Of a DNA stretch of 6,905 bases, positions 1 to 6,853 are shown in pieces (position 1 is the first letter of the stretch; each line of letters opens with the position of its first letter). This stretch comes from Verrucomicrobiota bacterium. Lineage in GTDB: Bacteria; Verrucomicrobiota; Verrucomicrobiia; Limisphaerales; JAGWYX01. The translations under genes and the position numbers were made by a program. Below the pieces are notes generated by a model, which made no database searches, had not been told where the DNA came from, and saw only the letters and a program-made list of their open reading frames with translations. The stretch spans positions 1 to 6,905 of the forward strand of contig JAGWYX010000202.1 in NCBI GenBank assembly GCA_018969165.1, in the 5' to 3' direction.

Positions 1-539
1 CACCACCCCCGGCCCGTCCAGTTCGCCAGTTGCAGCACCAGCACCAGCAGCGGGTAGCCGAGCAGCACCCCCAGCGCCAGACCCTTGAGGCGGTCCAGGC
101 ACCAAAGCCGCCGCGTCGTGGTGTTGAATCCAAACCGTGCCTCGACTCCAAACTGGGCGTACCACTCCCACGGCAGGCCGAGCAATCCCAACCCCAGGTT
201 GACCACGAGCAAAAAGGCGGACATGGCCCAGGAGGTCGAGCCCCATCCGCGACTGACGGATTCCCATGCCGCGGGTAATACCCCGCTGAACAGAACCACA
301 ACCAGCATCAGCGCATCCGCCAGGTCGGCGATCTGACGCAACCGCAGCTTGGCCAGCGTGTACTCGATCGATCGGGCGTAAGTTACCGCATCGATCATGT
401 CCCGGAACGCCTCCGGCACTTCGCCCGCATGGGCTCGCGCACCGCGAGCATTGCGCCGGACCAGCCAGAATTGCGCGGTGGCTTTGGCCAGGATCAACCC
501 CAGGACGACCCGCGCGGCAAGCTGTGATTTGGACAACAT
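1..539 (-). CDS. Ste24/CAAX prenyl protease 1-like M48 peptidase, N-terminal part (3' end beyond window)
   Basis: I translated this myself from the ATG at 539-537; it stays open for 179 codons to the left edge, so only the N-terminal domain is visible. It fits the Peptidase_M48_N domain of Ste24-type zinc metalloproteases, integral membrane proteases that act on membrane proteins. Visible hallmarks are VPEAFRDMIDAVTYARS (residues 41-57), a hydrophobic segment ending in GVLP (about 73-89), then LPWEWYAQFGVEARFGFNTT (122-141), matching the family pattern LP..lY..F.iE.kfGFN, followed by LDRLKG and another membrane segment. Four hydrophobic stretches lie near residues 7-27, 73-90, 105-123 and 153-171. 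The catalytic HExxH motif would lie beyond the window, so activity cannot be judged. Ribosome binding is weak (GGA 12 bases upstream). An in-frame GTG at 566-564 is an alternative start. It lies 95 bases downstream of the oxidoreductase gene on the same strand. Confidence 0.85.
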   Translation of the reverse strand, partial: MLSKSQLAARVVLGLILAKATAQFWLVRRNARGARAHAGEVPEAFRDMIDAVTYARSIEYTLAKLRLRQIADLADALMLVVVLFSGVLPAAWESVSRGWGSTSWAMSAFLLVVNLGLGLLGLPWEWYAQFGVEARFGFNTTTRRLWCLDRLKGLALGVLLGYPLLVLVLQLANWTGRGW

Positions 540-613
540 GATTGAGCTGGATCCGCCGTCAATCACGCTCGGGAGCGCCAGCCTCCAGCCCGGCGTCAAG
601 GGGCGTTCCCGGA

Positions 614-634
614 GCCCGCCCTGGCCGCGGGCGG
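614..634 (-). terminator. Possible hairpin just after the oxidoreductase stop codon
   Basis: A six-pair GC stem can form from GCCCGC (614-619) and GCGGGC (627-632) with a 7-base loop. A competing stem CCGCCC (616-621) / GGGCGG (629-634) is also possible. It begins one base past the TAG stop (637-635) of the minus-strand oxidoreductase gene. No T-run follows on the minus strand, so it is not a classical intrinsic terminator. It could attenuate transcription into the M48 gene, stabilise the mRNA 3' end, or be chance in GC-rich DNA. Confidence 0.2.
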
Positions 635-2005
635 CTAAAGCGTCCACCCAGGTCGGTACTGGTAATGCAGCAGCTTGTTTGCGTCCGGCTCGTTGGTGAC
701 TTTCAGGTTGGCGCTGTCCCAATACAGTTTCGTCCCGCCATAGTGCACGCAAAGGCTCCCCAGCAACACCGCCTCGGTCAGCGGACCCGCAAATCCGAAA
801 TTCGAGCGCGTCGCCGACCCGGTCTTGCAGGCCGCCACCCACTCCTGGTGATGGCCGATCGAGCGGGGCAATGTCTTGGGCGGCCGTTGGTACTCCCGGT
901 TGCGGCTCTCCGGGATCAACCGCGGCCGCTCACCGCCCCATCCCTCGACGAGCATCTTGCCCTTGTCGCCCACGAAGAGGATTCCGTCTTCCGGATCCAG
1001 GTCCCGGTCCTCCTCCAGTTCGGCCGGGCGCGGCGGCAGAATGCCCCCGTCGTACCAGTGCAACTGAACCGGCGGCAGGTCGCCGCGTGCCGGGAACTGA
1101 TAATGCACGGTGCAGGCGATCGGAACCGTCTCTTTGAAGACCGGCGTCGAACTGGCCTGCACGCTCGCCGGCGCGCCCAATTTCAGGGCTGAAAACACCG
1201 GCGCCAGGTTGTGAATCCCCATGTCGCCCAAACCGCCCGAGCCAAAATCCCACCACCCGCGCCATTTGAATGGCACGTAGGCCGGGTGGTACGGTCGCCA
1301 CGGAGCCGGTCCCAGCCACAAATCCCAGTCCAGGGTGCTCGGGACCGACGGCGTGTCGGTCGGCCGCTCGATTCCCTGCGCCCACCACCACGGCAGTTTC
1401 CCCCGGTGGGTCGGCCGGTCCGACCACACATGCGCCTCACGCACCGGCCCGATCGCCCCGTCCCAAATCCATTCGTTGATCAACCGGTTGCCCTCGAAGG
1501 CCATCCCCTGGTTGCCCATTTGTGTGGCCACCTTCGCCGCCGCCGCCGCCGCCGCCACCGCCCGCGCCTCATGCACTGTGCGCGTGAGCGGTTTCTCGCA
1601 ATACACCGGCTTGCCCAGCTTGAGCGCGGCCATCGTCGCCACCGCGTGAATGTGATCCGGCGTCGCCACCACCACCGCATCCAGGCCCTTCTCTTTCTCC
1701 AGCATTACCCGAAAATCCCGGTACCTCGCCGCGCCAGGATACCGTTGAAAGGTCTCCGCCGCGCGCTCCCAGTCCACGTCGCACAGCGCGACGACGTTCT
1801 CGCTCGTCAGTTCCTTGAGGTCTTCCATCGCGCGGCCGCCGGCGCCAATGAACCCCAGATTCAGCTTGGCATTCGCGCCAAGGCCCCCCCCGCCGCCCAA
1901 GACGTGGCGCGGGACCACCGTGAGCGCCGCCGCCAGGGTCGAGCCTTGCACCAGAAAACGTCGGCGGCCAATCGGAGCGGAAGCTTGGGATTGCATACCC
2001 CCCAC
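635..2005 (-). CDS. Tat-exported Gfo/Idh/MocA family oxidoreductase
   Basis: The product (456 residues) is a predicted NAD(P)-dependent sugar or cyclitol dehydrogenase that would fold with its cofactor in the cytoplasm and be exported by the Tat system. A twin-arginine signal is visible: GRRRFLV (13-19), then a short hydrophobic stretch and a Gly-rich linker to about residue 45. The Rossmann domain starts at KLNLGFIGAGGRA (47-59), with acidic CDVD (75-78) closing the second strand. The family motif EKPL (137-140) carries the usual active-site Lys138. The C-terminal half has WDLWLGPAPWRPYHP (227-241) and GDMGIHNLAPVF (260-271), where His265 is a likely catalytic residue by family analogy. The ending is typical of PVC-group members. 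The GTG at 2005-2003 is preferred because AAAAGG lies 8 bases upstream; the ATG three codons later would have that site 17 bases away. A run of seven alanines (151-157) comes from a GCC repeat. The gene starts 43 bases after the large secreted protein gene, so cotranscription is likely. The substrate is unknown; GH109-type NAD-dependent glycosidases belong to the same superfamily and are an alternative. Confidence 0.92.
   Translation of the reverse strand: MGGMQSQASAPIGRRRFLVQGSTLAAALTVVPRHVLGGGGGLGANAKLNLGFIGAGGRAMEDLKELTSENVVALCDVDWERAAETFQRYPGAARYRDFRVMLEKEKGLDAVVVATPDHIHAVATMAALKLGKPVYCEKPLTRTVHEARAVAAAAAAAKVATQMGNQGMAFEGNRLINEWIWDGAIGPVREAHVWSDRPTHRGKLPWWWAQGIERPTDTPSVPSTLDWDLWLGPAPWRPYHPAYVPFKWRGWWDFGSGGLGDMGIHNLAPVFSALKLGAPASVQASSTPVFKETVPIACTVHYQFPARGDLPPVQLHWYDGGILPPRPAELEEDRDLDPEDGILFVGDKGKMLVEGWGGERPRLIPESRNREYQRPPKTLPRSIGHHQEWVAACKTGSATRSNFGFAGPLTEAVLLGSLCVHYGGTKLYWDSANLKVTNEPDANKLLHYQYRPGWTL
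1536..1556. repeat. Seven tandem GCC units within the oxidoreductase gene
   Basis: Seven perfect GCC trinucleotides run through 1536-1556. On the coding (minus) strand this makes GCG codons for the alanine run at residues 151-157, on the helix following the EKPL motif. Tract-length changes would add or remove alanines without shifting the frame, so this is probably a tolerated low-complexity tract rather than a phase-variation switch. Confidence 0.6.
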
Positions 2006-2013
2006 GTTTAACG

Positions 2014-2019
2014 CCTTTT
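2014..2019 (-). promoter_or_regulatory. Ribosome binding site that favours the GTG start of the oxidoreductase gene
   Basis: AAAAGG on the minus strand lies 8 bases before GTG (2005-2003), a good distance for ribosome binding. The alternative ATG (1996-1994) has only a G-run directly against it, which is too close to act. The two choices differ by three residues and both keep the twin-arginine signal. Confidence 0.55.
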
Positions 2020-2048
2020 CGCACGCGTGGCAACCGCGGACCGCCGGC

Positions 2049-5000
2049 TCAATCCGCAGCCTCGATCTCGACCTCGACCGCCTCCGCCGATTGCGGTGTC
2101 GTCATGTAAACGCGCCCCGACGCTTGATCCCACCACCAACCGGTCTCCCGCCGCATGGGATGATCCAATTGCCCCAGGGCGCGTCCGGCCACGCGCACCG
2201 CGGCGGGCCTCAATCCCGCCACGAGCGAGTGGCTGGATTCGCCTTCGAAATAGCGTAGCCGGAACCGCACGCCTTTGTTGGTCACGCGCGCGTCGGTGAT
2301 GCGCGCGCCGGAACTGATCACCACCGTGCGCCCACCCCGCGTCAGGCGGACCGTTTTGATGTCCGGATCCTGTCCGCGCAGCAGCAGCACATTGTCGAGA
2401 ATATCCTCGGGGTTGATGAACGGCGGGTTCGGATGCTCGAAGCGCGACACGCTGTCCGGATATGCCCCGATCCGGTCGCCACGCGCGAATTGCTGGTTCA
2501 TCGCACTGACGGTGATCAGCTCGACCACCCGCTTCCAGTCGGCCGGCGAAAAGTCGAGCGCCAACGGCAACGGGGAGCCGGTCGCTGCGACGGCCTTCGT
2601 CCCTTCCAGGATTTCCGCCAGGTGGAACACGTGATAGGCATACACCAGCCCGCACCATTGGACCGGCACCGCCAGCCAGGTGTGCGTGTAAAACGTGCTC
2701 CCAAAAACCGGGATCGTCGCCCCGAGCATCATCGACCGGCCCGGCATCGACCATTGATATATGAATGGCACACCCGTTTCCGCCCAATACACCGCGTCGT
2801 GCAGCCACCGCGGATCGGCGGTCGCCTCGAAGGCATCGCAGTCGGCGGCCACCGCGTAGGCCGCCGCCAGAATGTCCGGTTCGTACATCGGGCATTCCCA
2901 GGTTTGTCCCCCGCGCGGCACGCGAAAATTCTCCATGAACCCCAACGCCCGCTCCGCGGCCGCCCGCGCGGCCGAATCCCCCGTGATGCGAGCATACCGC
3001 GCCAGCAGCGACGCCCGCACCGCGCAAGTGCCCAAGACCGAGTCGCCAGCCTGGCCCAGTTCGGCCTGCTGAGCGTTGCCCGATTCATATACCCAGCCGC
3101 CATCGGACCGTTGACTCTGAATTAATCCCTGGATTTGACCCGCCAGACCTTGCAGCGCTTCCGGGAGGTATCCGTAGTAGAACGGAAATTCCCAGCGCAG
3201 GATGTGGCAGGCCGCGGGCGAGGTGAGCAGGGACGGCCCGCCTTCGCGCACCATGTCTCGCGCCACCATCTCGACCCGCTCGCGCGATTGCCGGGCGCCT
3301 TCCAGGTCCCGCGTAACGTGCGCGTCCCACCACAGCAACGTGGCGAACCCCGGCGCGTCGGTGTCGGCCCAGCCGATGCAATGACGCCACTTCCCGGCGC
3401 GCGCATCCCAGACCGTGTGCAGAAATCCCGCGCGGCAGACGGCCAGTTCCTCTTCGAATGTCCGCGGCCATGGGTTCGGGCGCGGGAGCCCGCCGCTCCA
3501 CCGGTACCACGGGTTCAATGCCCGCAAGCCCGGCCCCGGCGCCACCACCAGCTCCGCGTCGAGCGTCAACCGTTGGCCGGCCTCCAGGCGGTAAGGTTCC
3601 TGCGCGCGATCCGCATTCTCGGCGACGAAATCCGGCACCGACGGCAGAAACAGGGCGAGCCGATGATTCCGCATCCCTTCATCCGCGTTGGGCGAGGAGA
3701 ACCGCGTCGCAGGGAATTCGTGTTGCCCGTCCCATTTCTGGTGCGGGTCCCAGAGCAGCGCCACGGTCAGGTCGGCCGACGGGCCCACGACTACCGTTTG
3801 CCTGGCGCCCAAATCTTTCAGGGAATCGGAGGCGAAGAAACGTCCGACCGTCGCCGGCGGCATCGGACTATCCGCGCCAACCGTCACGGCCATCAGCGGC
3901 ACGGTGATTTTCGTGGAGTCTGGCGTTCGCCGATCCGCCAGTGAGGGCGAGAAATCGCGCGGGCTGGAAGAGGGCTCCGCACCGTAGAGATACTCCAGGC
4001 CGGGGAACAAACCCCACGTCTTTGCCTCACCGGTCGTCCCCTCCCCGACGTAGAGATTGGGGCCCCAAAGCGCCCGCAGAACGCGCGCGCCGGCCGCCTG
4101 CCATTCGTAATGCACTTGGGCCACCGGTTCGTTCGCCGCCAGCGCGATCCGCAATCGGAGCGTCCACGGCACGCCGTCGGTATCATGCAATCGCTCCACA
4201 AACTCCGCCCCTTGACTCCCGCCGTCTCCCTGCCATCTGCGAAAACGCCGGGGACGAACTTCCCAATCCTCTTCGCCACGAAGGCCGTCCTCGACGATCC
4301 GGAACAAGGGCCGCCACACGCCCACCGGCGTCCAACGATCTCCTTGCCGGCCAAAAATGCGGGCGTAGGCATAGCCCGAATCACTCCTCTCAAATTCAAT
4401 TCGGATCCGACCGTTCTCGAGACTCCGCGTGCGCTCGGACCGCGGGGGGGCGAAGGTCTCCAACCAGCGCTTCGGTCGTTGGTTCGGTGATTCGCCGGCC
4501 AGGACCAGGCTGGCCTCGACTTGCCGTCGACCCGGCCGGACAGGGGACAGCCATTGCCAGTCATGGCGCCAACCTTCTCCCGGCGCCAACGCCGGCAACG
4601 TGACGGACAACAATGCCTCCGCCCCAACCGAAAGTTCGACGTGGGCCCCGCCCGCCGCCAACGCGCCGCGTCCGCTGTTCTTCGCCTCGACCCGCAGCGG
4701 GACCGCTTGACCGGCCACGGGCACCGCCGCGGCGACGGAGAGCCGGACCAGTTCAAGCTGAGGCGGAAACGCACCCAGCCAGACGGAATGAACGTCCAAC
4801 GCCGCCTGGGGTTCCCACGTCACCTCAAGGCCCTTGGCCGTCGGCAGTGAAAAATCAACCGCAAACCATTGCCTCGCCCTGGCCACCCCCTCGGCCGGCA
4901 CCTGCCACTCCCGCGCCTGACCTCCTCCCAATGCGCTCAGGCGAATCTTGAAACTCTGGCCGGGTTGATAGTTCACCGCCAGGGCGCCAGTCGCGATCGG

Positions 5001-5618
5001 GACCGCCGATGCTTGGTTTCGCGTGCCTTCCCCAAAATACAGGACACGCGGATTGCCCCACACAGCCCAATCGTAACTGGTGTTTTGCAACCCATCGACC
5101 AACAACGCCAACCGCACGCGGCGCCCGCCAAACGCCGTCAGGTCCACCGCGTGCGCCGACCAGCGGCACTCGTGCACCGCCTGCCCAAATACCGTTTGGC
5201 CTTCGATCTCGACCCGAAAACGCACGCCGTCCTCGCCAGTACCCAATTTGACCCCATCCGACAACGCGAGATCAAACGCCAGCAGGAGCCGCGCGTTAGT
5301 GGCGCACGCCGGCAACCTCAAATCGTAGTCAACTCGCGCCGGTGTCCGCGTGTTCAGCGGATGTTCAAAGAGACCGTCCTCCTGGATCCCGCCAGCGGTG
5401 GCAGGGCGGCGCACCGCGCATTCCAACGTGTCGTGGGCATGCCCCGGCGCGAATGCCTCCAGCATATCCGCCATCACCTCCACTCGCGGTGCGCCCGAGA
5501 CCGCCCAGACCTGTGCCACCGCCACCACCGCGCTTGCGAGTGCCCTTGACCGAATGCACCCAGATGCCCAGACGCCAAACGGGACGCCAATACTTGACTT
5601 GATGTCGGCAAGTTTCAA
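2049..5618 (-). CDS. Large secreted multidomain protein, probable carbohydrate-active enzyme of unrecognised family
   Basis: This 1189-residue product matches no named family that I can place. A signal peptide is visible: arginines at 23 and 25, hydrophobic residues 26-40, and likely cleavage near SGA (41-43). Residues about 80-195 look like an NPCBM or galactose-binding-type beta-sandwich, ending NTSYDWAVWGNPRVLYF (179-195). Another beta region (200-285) precedes a CARDB/Ig-like domain (286-375). Residues 395-700 look all-beta, with the style of a supersandwich domain. Residues 715-1045 are rich in helices with an aromatic, acidic pattern like (alpha/alpha) toroid glycosidases and lyases: GWADTDAPGFATLLWWDAH (749-767), QRSDGGWVYE (836-845), WECPMYEPDILAAAYA (907-922), PFIYQW (951-956) and PVQWCGLVYAY (984-994). 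A small beta domain ends the protein (1080-1189). Binding and cleaving a polysaccharide is inferred from this architecture; no catalytic residue is proven. The start is a TTG with only a weak GAGAG 10 bases upstream and an in-frame TGA two codons before it. The next canonical in-frame starts, GTGs at residues 31-32, would destroy the signal peptide. The gene is divergent from apbE and is followed 43 bases later by the oxidoreductase gene. Confidence 0.85.
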   Translation of the reverse strand: MKLADIKSSIGVPFGVWASGCIRSRALASAVVAVAQVWAVSGAPRVEVMADMLEAFAPGHAHDTLECAVRRPATAGGIQEDGLFEHPLNTRTPARVDYDLRLPACATNARLLLAFDLALSDGVKLGTGEDGVRFRVEIEGQTVFGQAVHECRWSAHAVDLTAFGGRRVRLALLVDGLQNTSYDWAVWGNPRVLYFGEGTRNQASAVPIATGALAVNYQPGQSFKIRLSALGGGQAREWQVPAEGVARARQWFAVDFSLPTAKGLEVTWEPQAALDVHSVWLGAFPPQLELVRLSVAAAVPVAGQAVPLRVEAKNSGRGALAAGGAHVELSVGAEALLSVTLPALAPGEGWRHDWQWLSPVRPGRRQVEASLVLAGESPNQRPKRWLETFAPPRSERTRSLENGRIRIEFERSDSGYAYARIFGRQGDRWTPVGVWRPLFRIVEDGLRGEEDWEVRPRRFRRWQGDGGSQGAEFVERLHDTDGVPWTLRLRIALAANEPVAQVHYEWQAAGARVLRALWGPNLYVGEGTTGEAKTWGLFPGLEYLYGAEPSSSPRDFSPSLADRRTPDSTKITVPLMAVTVGADSPMPPATVGRFFASDSLKDLGARQTVVVGPSADLTVALLWDPHQKWDGQHEFPATRFSSPNADEGMRNHRLALFLPSVPDFVAENADRAQEPYRLEAGQRLTLDAELVVAPGPGLRALNPWYRWSGGLPRPNPWPRTFEEELAVCRAGFLHTVWDARAGKWRHCIGWADTDAPGFATLLWWDAHVTRDLEGARQSRERVEMVARDMVREGGPSLLTSPAACHILRWEFPFYYGYLPEALQGLAGQIQGLIQSQRSDGGWVYESGNAQQAELGQAGDSVLGTCAVRASLLARYARITGDSAARAAAERALGFMENFRVPRGGQTWECPMYEPDILAAAYAVAADCDAFEATADPRWLHDAVYWAETGVPFIYQWSMPGRSMMLGATIPVFGSTFYTHTWLAVPVQWCGLVYAYHVFHLAEILEGTKAVAATGSPLPLALDFSPADWKRVVELITVSAMNQQFARGDRIGAYPDSVSRFEHPNPPFINPEDILDNVLLLRGQDPDIKTVRLTRGGRTVVISSGARITDARVTNKGVRFRLRYFEGESSHSLVAGLRPAAVRVAGRALGQLDHPMRRETGWWWDQASGRVYMTTPQSAEAVEVEIEAAD

Positions 5619-5622
5619 GATT
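5594..5622 (+). promoter_or_regulatory. Candidate promoter for apbE
   Basis: TTGACT (5594-5599, five of six matches to the -35 consensus) lies 17 bases before AAGATT (5617-5622, three of six matches to the -10 consensus). It falls in the AT-rich island upstream of apbE and would leave a leader of about 25 bases. The -35 sits in the left arm of the inverted repeat and inside the coding start of the opposite gene. The -10 is weak and sigma-70 consensus rules may not apply in this organism. Confidence 0.3.
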
Positions 5623-5642
5623 CAACGACTCTCGAATCCTTG

Positions 5643-5671
5643 ATTTCTCAAACATGTGGCCGTCAAGTCAA
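5643..5671 (-). promoter_or_regulatory. Candidate promoter for the large secreted protein gene
   Basis: On the minus strand TTGACT (5671-5666) is followed, after 17 bases, by AGAAAT (5648-5643, three of six matches). It mirrors the candidate apbE promoter because the two arms of the inverted repeat supply both -35 hexamers. Transcription would begin near 5636, about 18 bases before the TTG start. The support is the symmetry and the local AT-richness, not a strong -10 box. Confidence 0.25.
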
Positions 5672-6853
5672 GTTCTTGCCTCGCTGTGTTGCTCACGTCT
5701 CGTTCTTCGACAACGCGGAATTGAGGCCTCGCGCGCGCCTCGAGCACCAAGAAAATCCGGATGGCTCGCGTGGCTGGCCCTGTCGGTCCTGACCGGATGC
5801 GCCACCCCCAGCCGCTCGGATCGTGCCACGGCCCTGCAACGCTTCGCCTTCGACCGCGTGGAAATGGCCGTCCCCTTCCGCATCGTGCTCTACGCCGCCG
5901 ACTCCGCGACCGCCCAATCCGCCGCCAATGCCGCCTTCGATCGGATTGCGCAATTGAACGATATCATGAGTGATTACGATCCGGACAGCGAACTCAGCCG
6001 GCTGTCCCGCAGCTCAGGTCAGGGACGCTGGGTCAAGGTGAGCGACGACCTGTGGCGCGTCCTCCGGCAGGCCCAAGCCTTGGCCACCCGCACGGACGGC
6101 GCTTTCGACGTGACCGTCGGGCCCTGCGTCCGGCTCTGGCGCACGGCCCGGCGCGTCAAGCGGCTGCCTGACCCCGCCGTGCTCCACGCCGCGATGAACG
6201 CCGTCGGTTATCAGAAGCTGCAACTGGACCCCAAGACCCATGCCGTCAAGTTGCGGGTCCCGGGGATGCAACTCGATCTGGGCGGCATTGCCAAGGGCTA
6301 TGCGGTCGATGCCGCGGTGGCAACCCTCAGACAGCACGGGATTGATCGCGCCTTGGTCTCCGGCGGCGGTGACATGGCCATGAGCGGTCCGCCACCGGGC
6401 AAGCTGGGATGGCGCGTCGCCCTCCTGCCGTTGGATGCGCCGAACGCTCCGCCCCCTCGCTTCGTGTTGCTGGCCAACGCGGCGATCTCGACTTCCGGCG
6501 ACACCTTCCAACGACTCGAGATCAATGGCACGCGCTTTTCGCATATTGTCAACCCGCACACCGGCATCGGACTCACCGATCACAGCCTGGTCACCGTGAT
6601 CGCGCGGAACGGCTTGACCAGTGACAGCCTGACCAAACCGGTCAGCGTCCTCGGGCCGGCGGCGGGCTTGAAACTGATTGCGCGGACCCCCGGCGCTGCC
6701 GTCCGCATCGTCCGCGAGCCGGGTGACAGAATTGAAGTTCATGAGTCACGCCGGTTCAAACGCTTCTACGAAAAACTCGCCGGCTCCGCCCTTCGGCCGG
6801 GGCCCCGCCCTTCGCCTTCGTTGTCTCCGCATAACTCACTCGACCCGCGGTAA
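5654..6853 (+). CDS. apbE: ApbE-family FAD:protein FMN transferase, lipoprotein
   Basis: The product (399 residues) belongs to the ApbE family, which moves FMN from FAD onto a Thr or Ser of exported flavoproteins. A lipoprotein signal is clear: RKSGW, a hydrophobic core, then lipobox LTGC (46-49) with Cys49 as the lipidated residue, so it would be membrane-anchored outside the cytoplasm. Family motifs in order are LNDIMSDYDPDSELSRLS (101-118), TDGAFDVTVGPCVRLW (147-162), LDLGGIAKGYAVDA (208-221), VSGGGD (235-240), ISTSGDTFQ (278-286), HIVNPHTG (297-304) and SDSLTKPVSVLGP (323-335). In the last motif, the usual metal-binding Thr/Ser four residues after the Asp appears to be Lys328. The ATG at 5654 is the only in-frame ATG before the lipobox. 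It leaves an unusually long 40-odd residue leader with no visible ribosome binding site, so a non-standard start nearer the lipobox is possible. The Pro/Ser-rich tail (about 377-399) looks dispensable. No Rnf, Nqr or other flavoprotein target gene is in view. The 3' end overlaps a possible convergent gene. Confidence 0.93.
   Translation: MWPSSQVLASLCCSRLVLRQRGIEASRAPRAPRKSGWLAWLALSVLTGCATPSRSDRATALQRFAFDRVEMAVPFRIVLYAADSATAQSAANAAFDRIAQLNDIMSDYDPDSELSRLSRSSGQGRWVKVSDDLWRVLRQAQALATRTDGAFDVTVGPCVRLWRTARRVKRLPDPAVLHAAMNAVGYQKLQLDPKTHAVKLRVPGMQLDLGGIAKGYAVDAAVATLRQHGIDRALVSGGGDMAMSGPPPGKLGWRVALLPLDAPNAPPPRFVLLANAAISTSGDTFQRLEINGTRFSHIVNPHTGIGLTDHSLVTVIARNGLTSDSLTKPVSVLGPAAGLKLIARTPGAAVRIVREPGDRIEVHESRRFKRFYEKLAGSALRPGPRPSPSLSPHNSLDPR

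Larger units (their letters stand above)
5592..5673. repeat. 11-base perfect inverted repeat bracketing the divergent start region
   Basis: ACTTGACTTGA at 5592-5602 is exactly reverse-complemented at 5663-5673, with 60 bases between the arms. Each arm is itself two tandem ACTTG units. The left arm lies inside the first codons of the large secreted protein gene and the right arm inside the first codons of apbE, so the pair encloses both start codons. The pentamer CTTGA or its complement also occurs at 5615-5619 and 5639-5643, giving six copies in 80 bases. Two operators for one regulator is a plausible reading, but no regulator gene is present. Confidence 0.6.

Noticed and set aside
30..699. 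Plus-strand open frames at the left edge
   Set aside because: The minus strand there encodes a clear M48 N-terminal membrane domain; the plus-strand frames are Gln/Pro/Arg-rich shadows.
542..1192. 216-codon plus-strand open frame
   Set aside because: It is antisense to the oxidoreductase gene, compositionally biased and without recognisable domains.
1211..2011. 266-codon plus-strand open frame opposite the oxidoreductase gene
   Set aside because: The product is Arg/Pro/His-rich with no motif, while the opposite strand has clear Rossmann and EKPL motifs.
2008..3027. 339-codon open frame on the minus strand
   Set aside because: It lies wholly over the large secreted protein gene in another frame and is Arg/Gly-rich with no domain signature. 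Long shadow frames are normal in GC-rich coding DNA.
5365..5655. 96-codon minus-strand frame starting at an ATG upstream of the TTG start
   Set aside because: I considered whether it was the true N terminus joined by a frameshift. It becomes Gly/Arg-rich with no signal peptide, while the TTG frame already encodes a good signal peptide and continuous domains.
6786..6814. Direct repeat CCGCCCTTCG at 6786-6795 and 6805-6814 around a GGGGCCCC palindrome
   Set aside because: It lies within the apbE 3' coding end, is short, and is expected from low-complexity GC-rich Pro/Ser codons.
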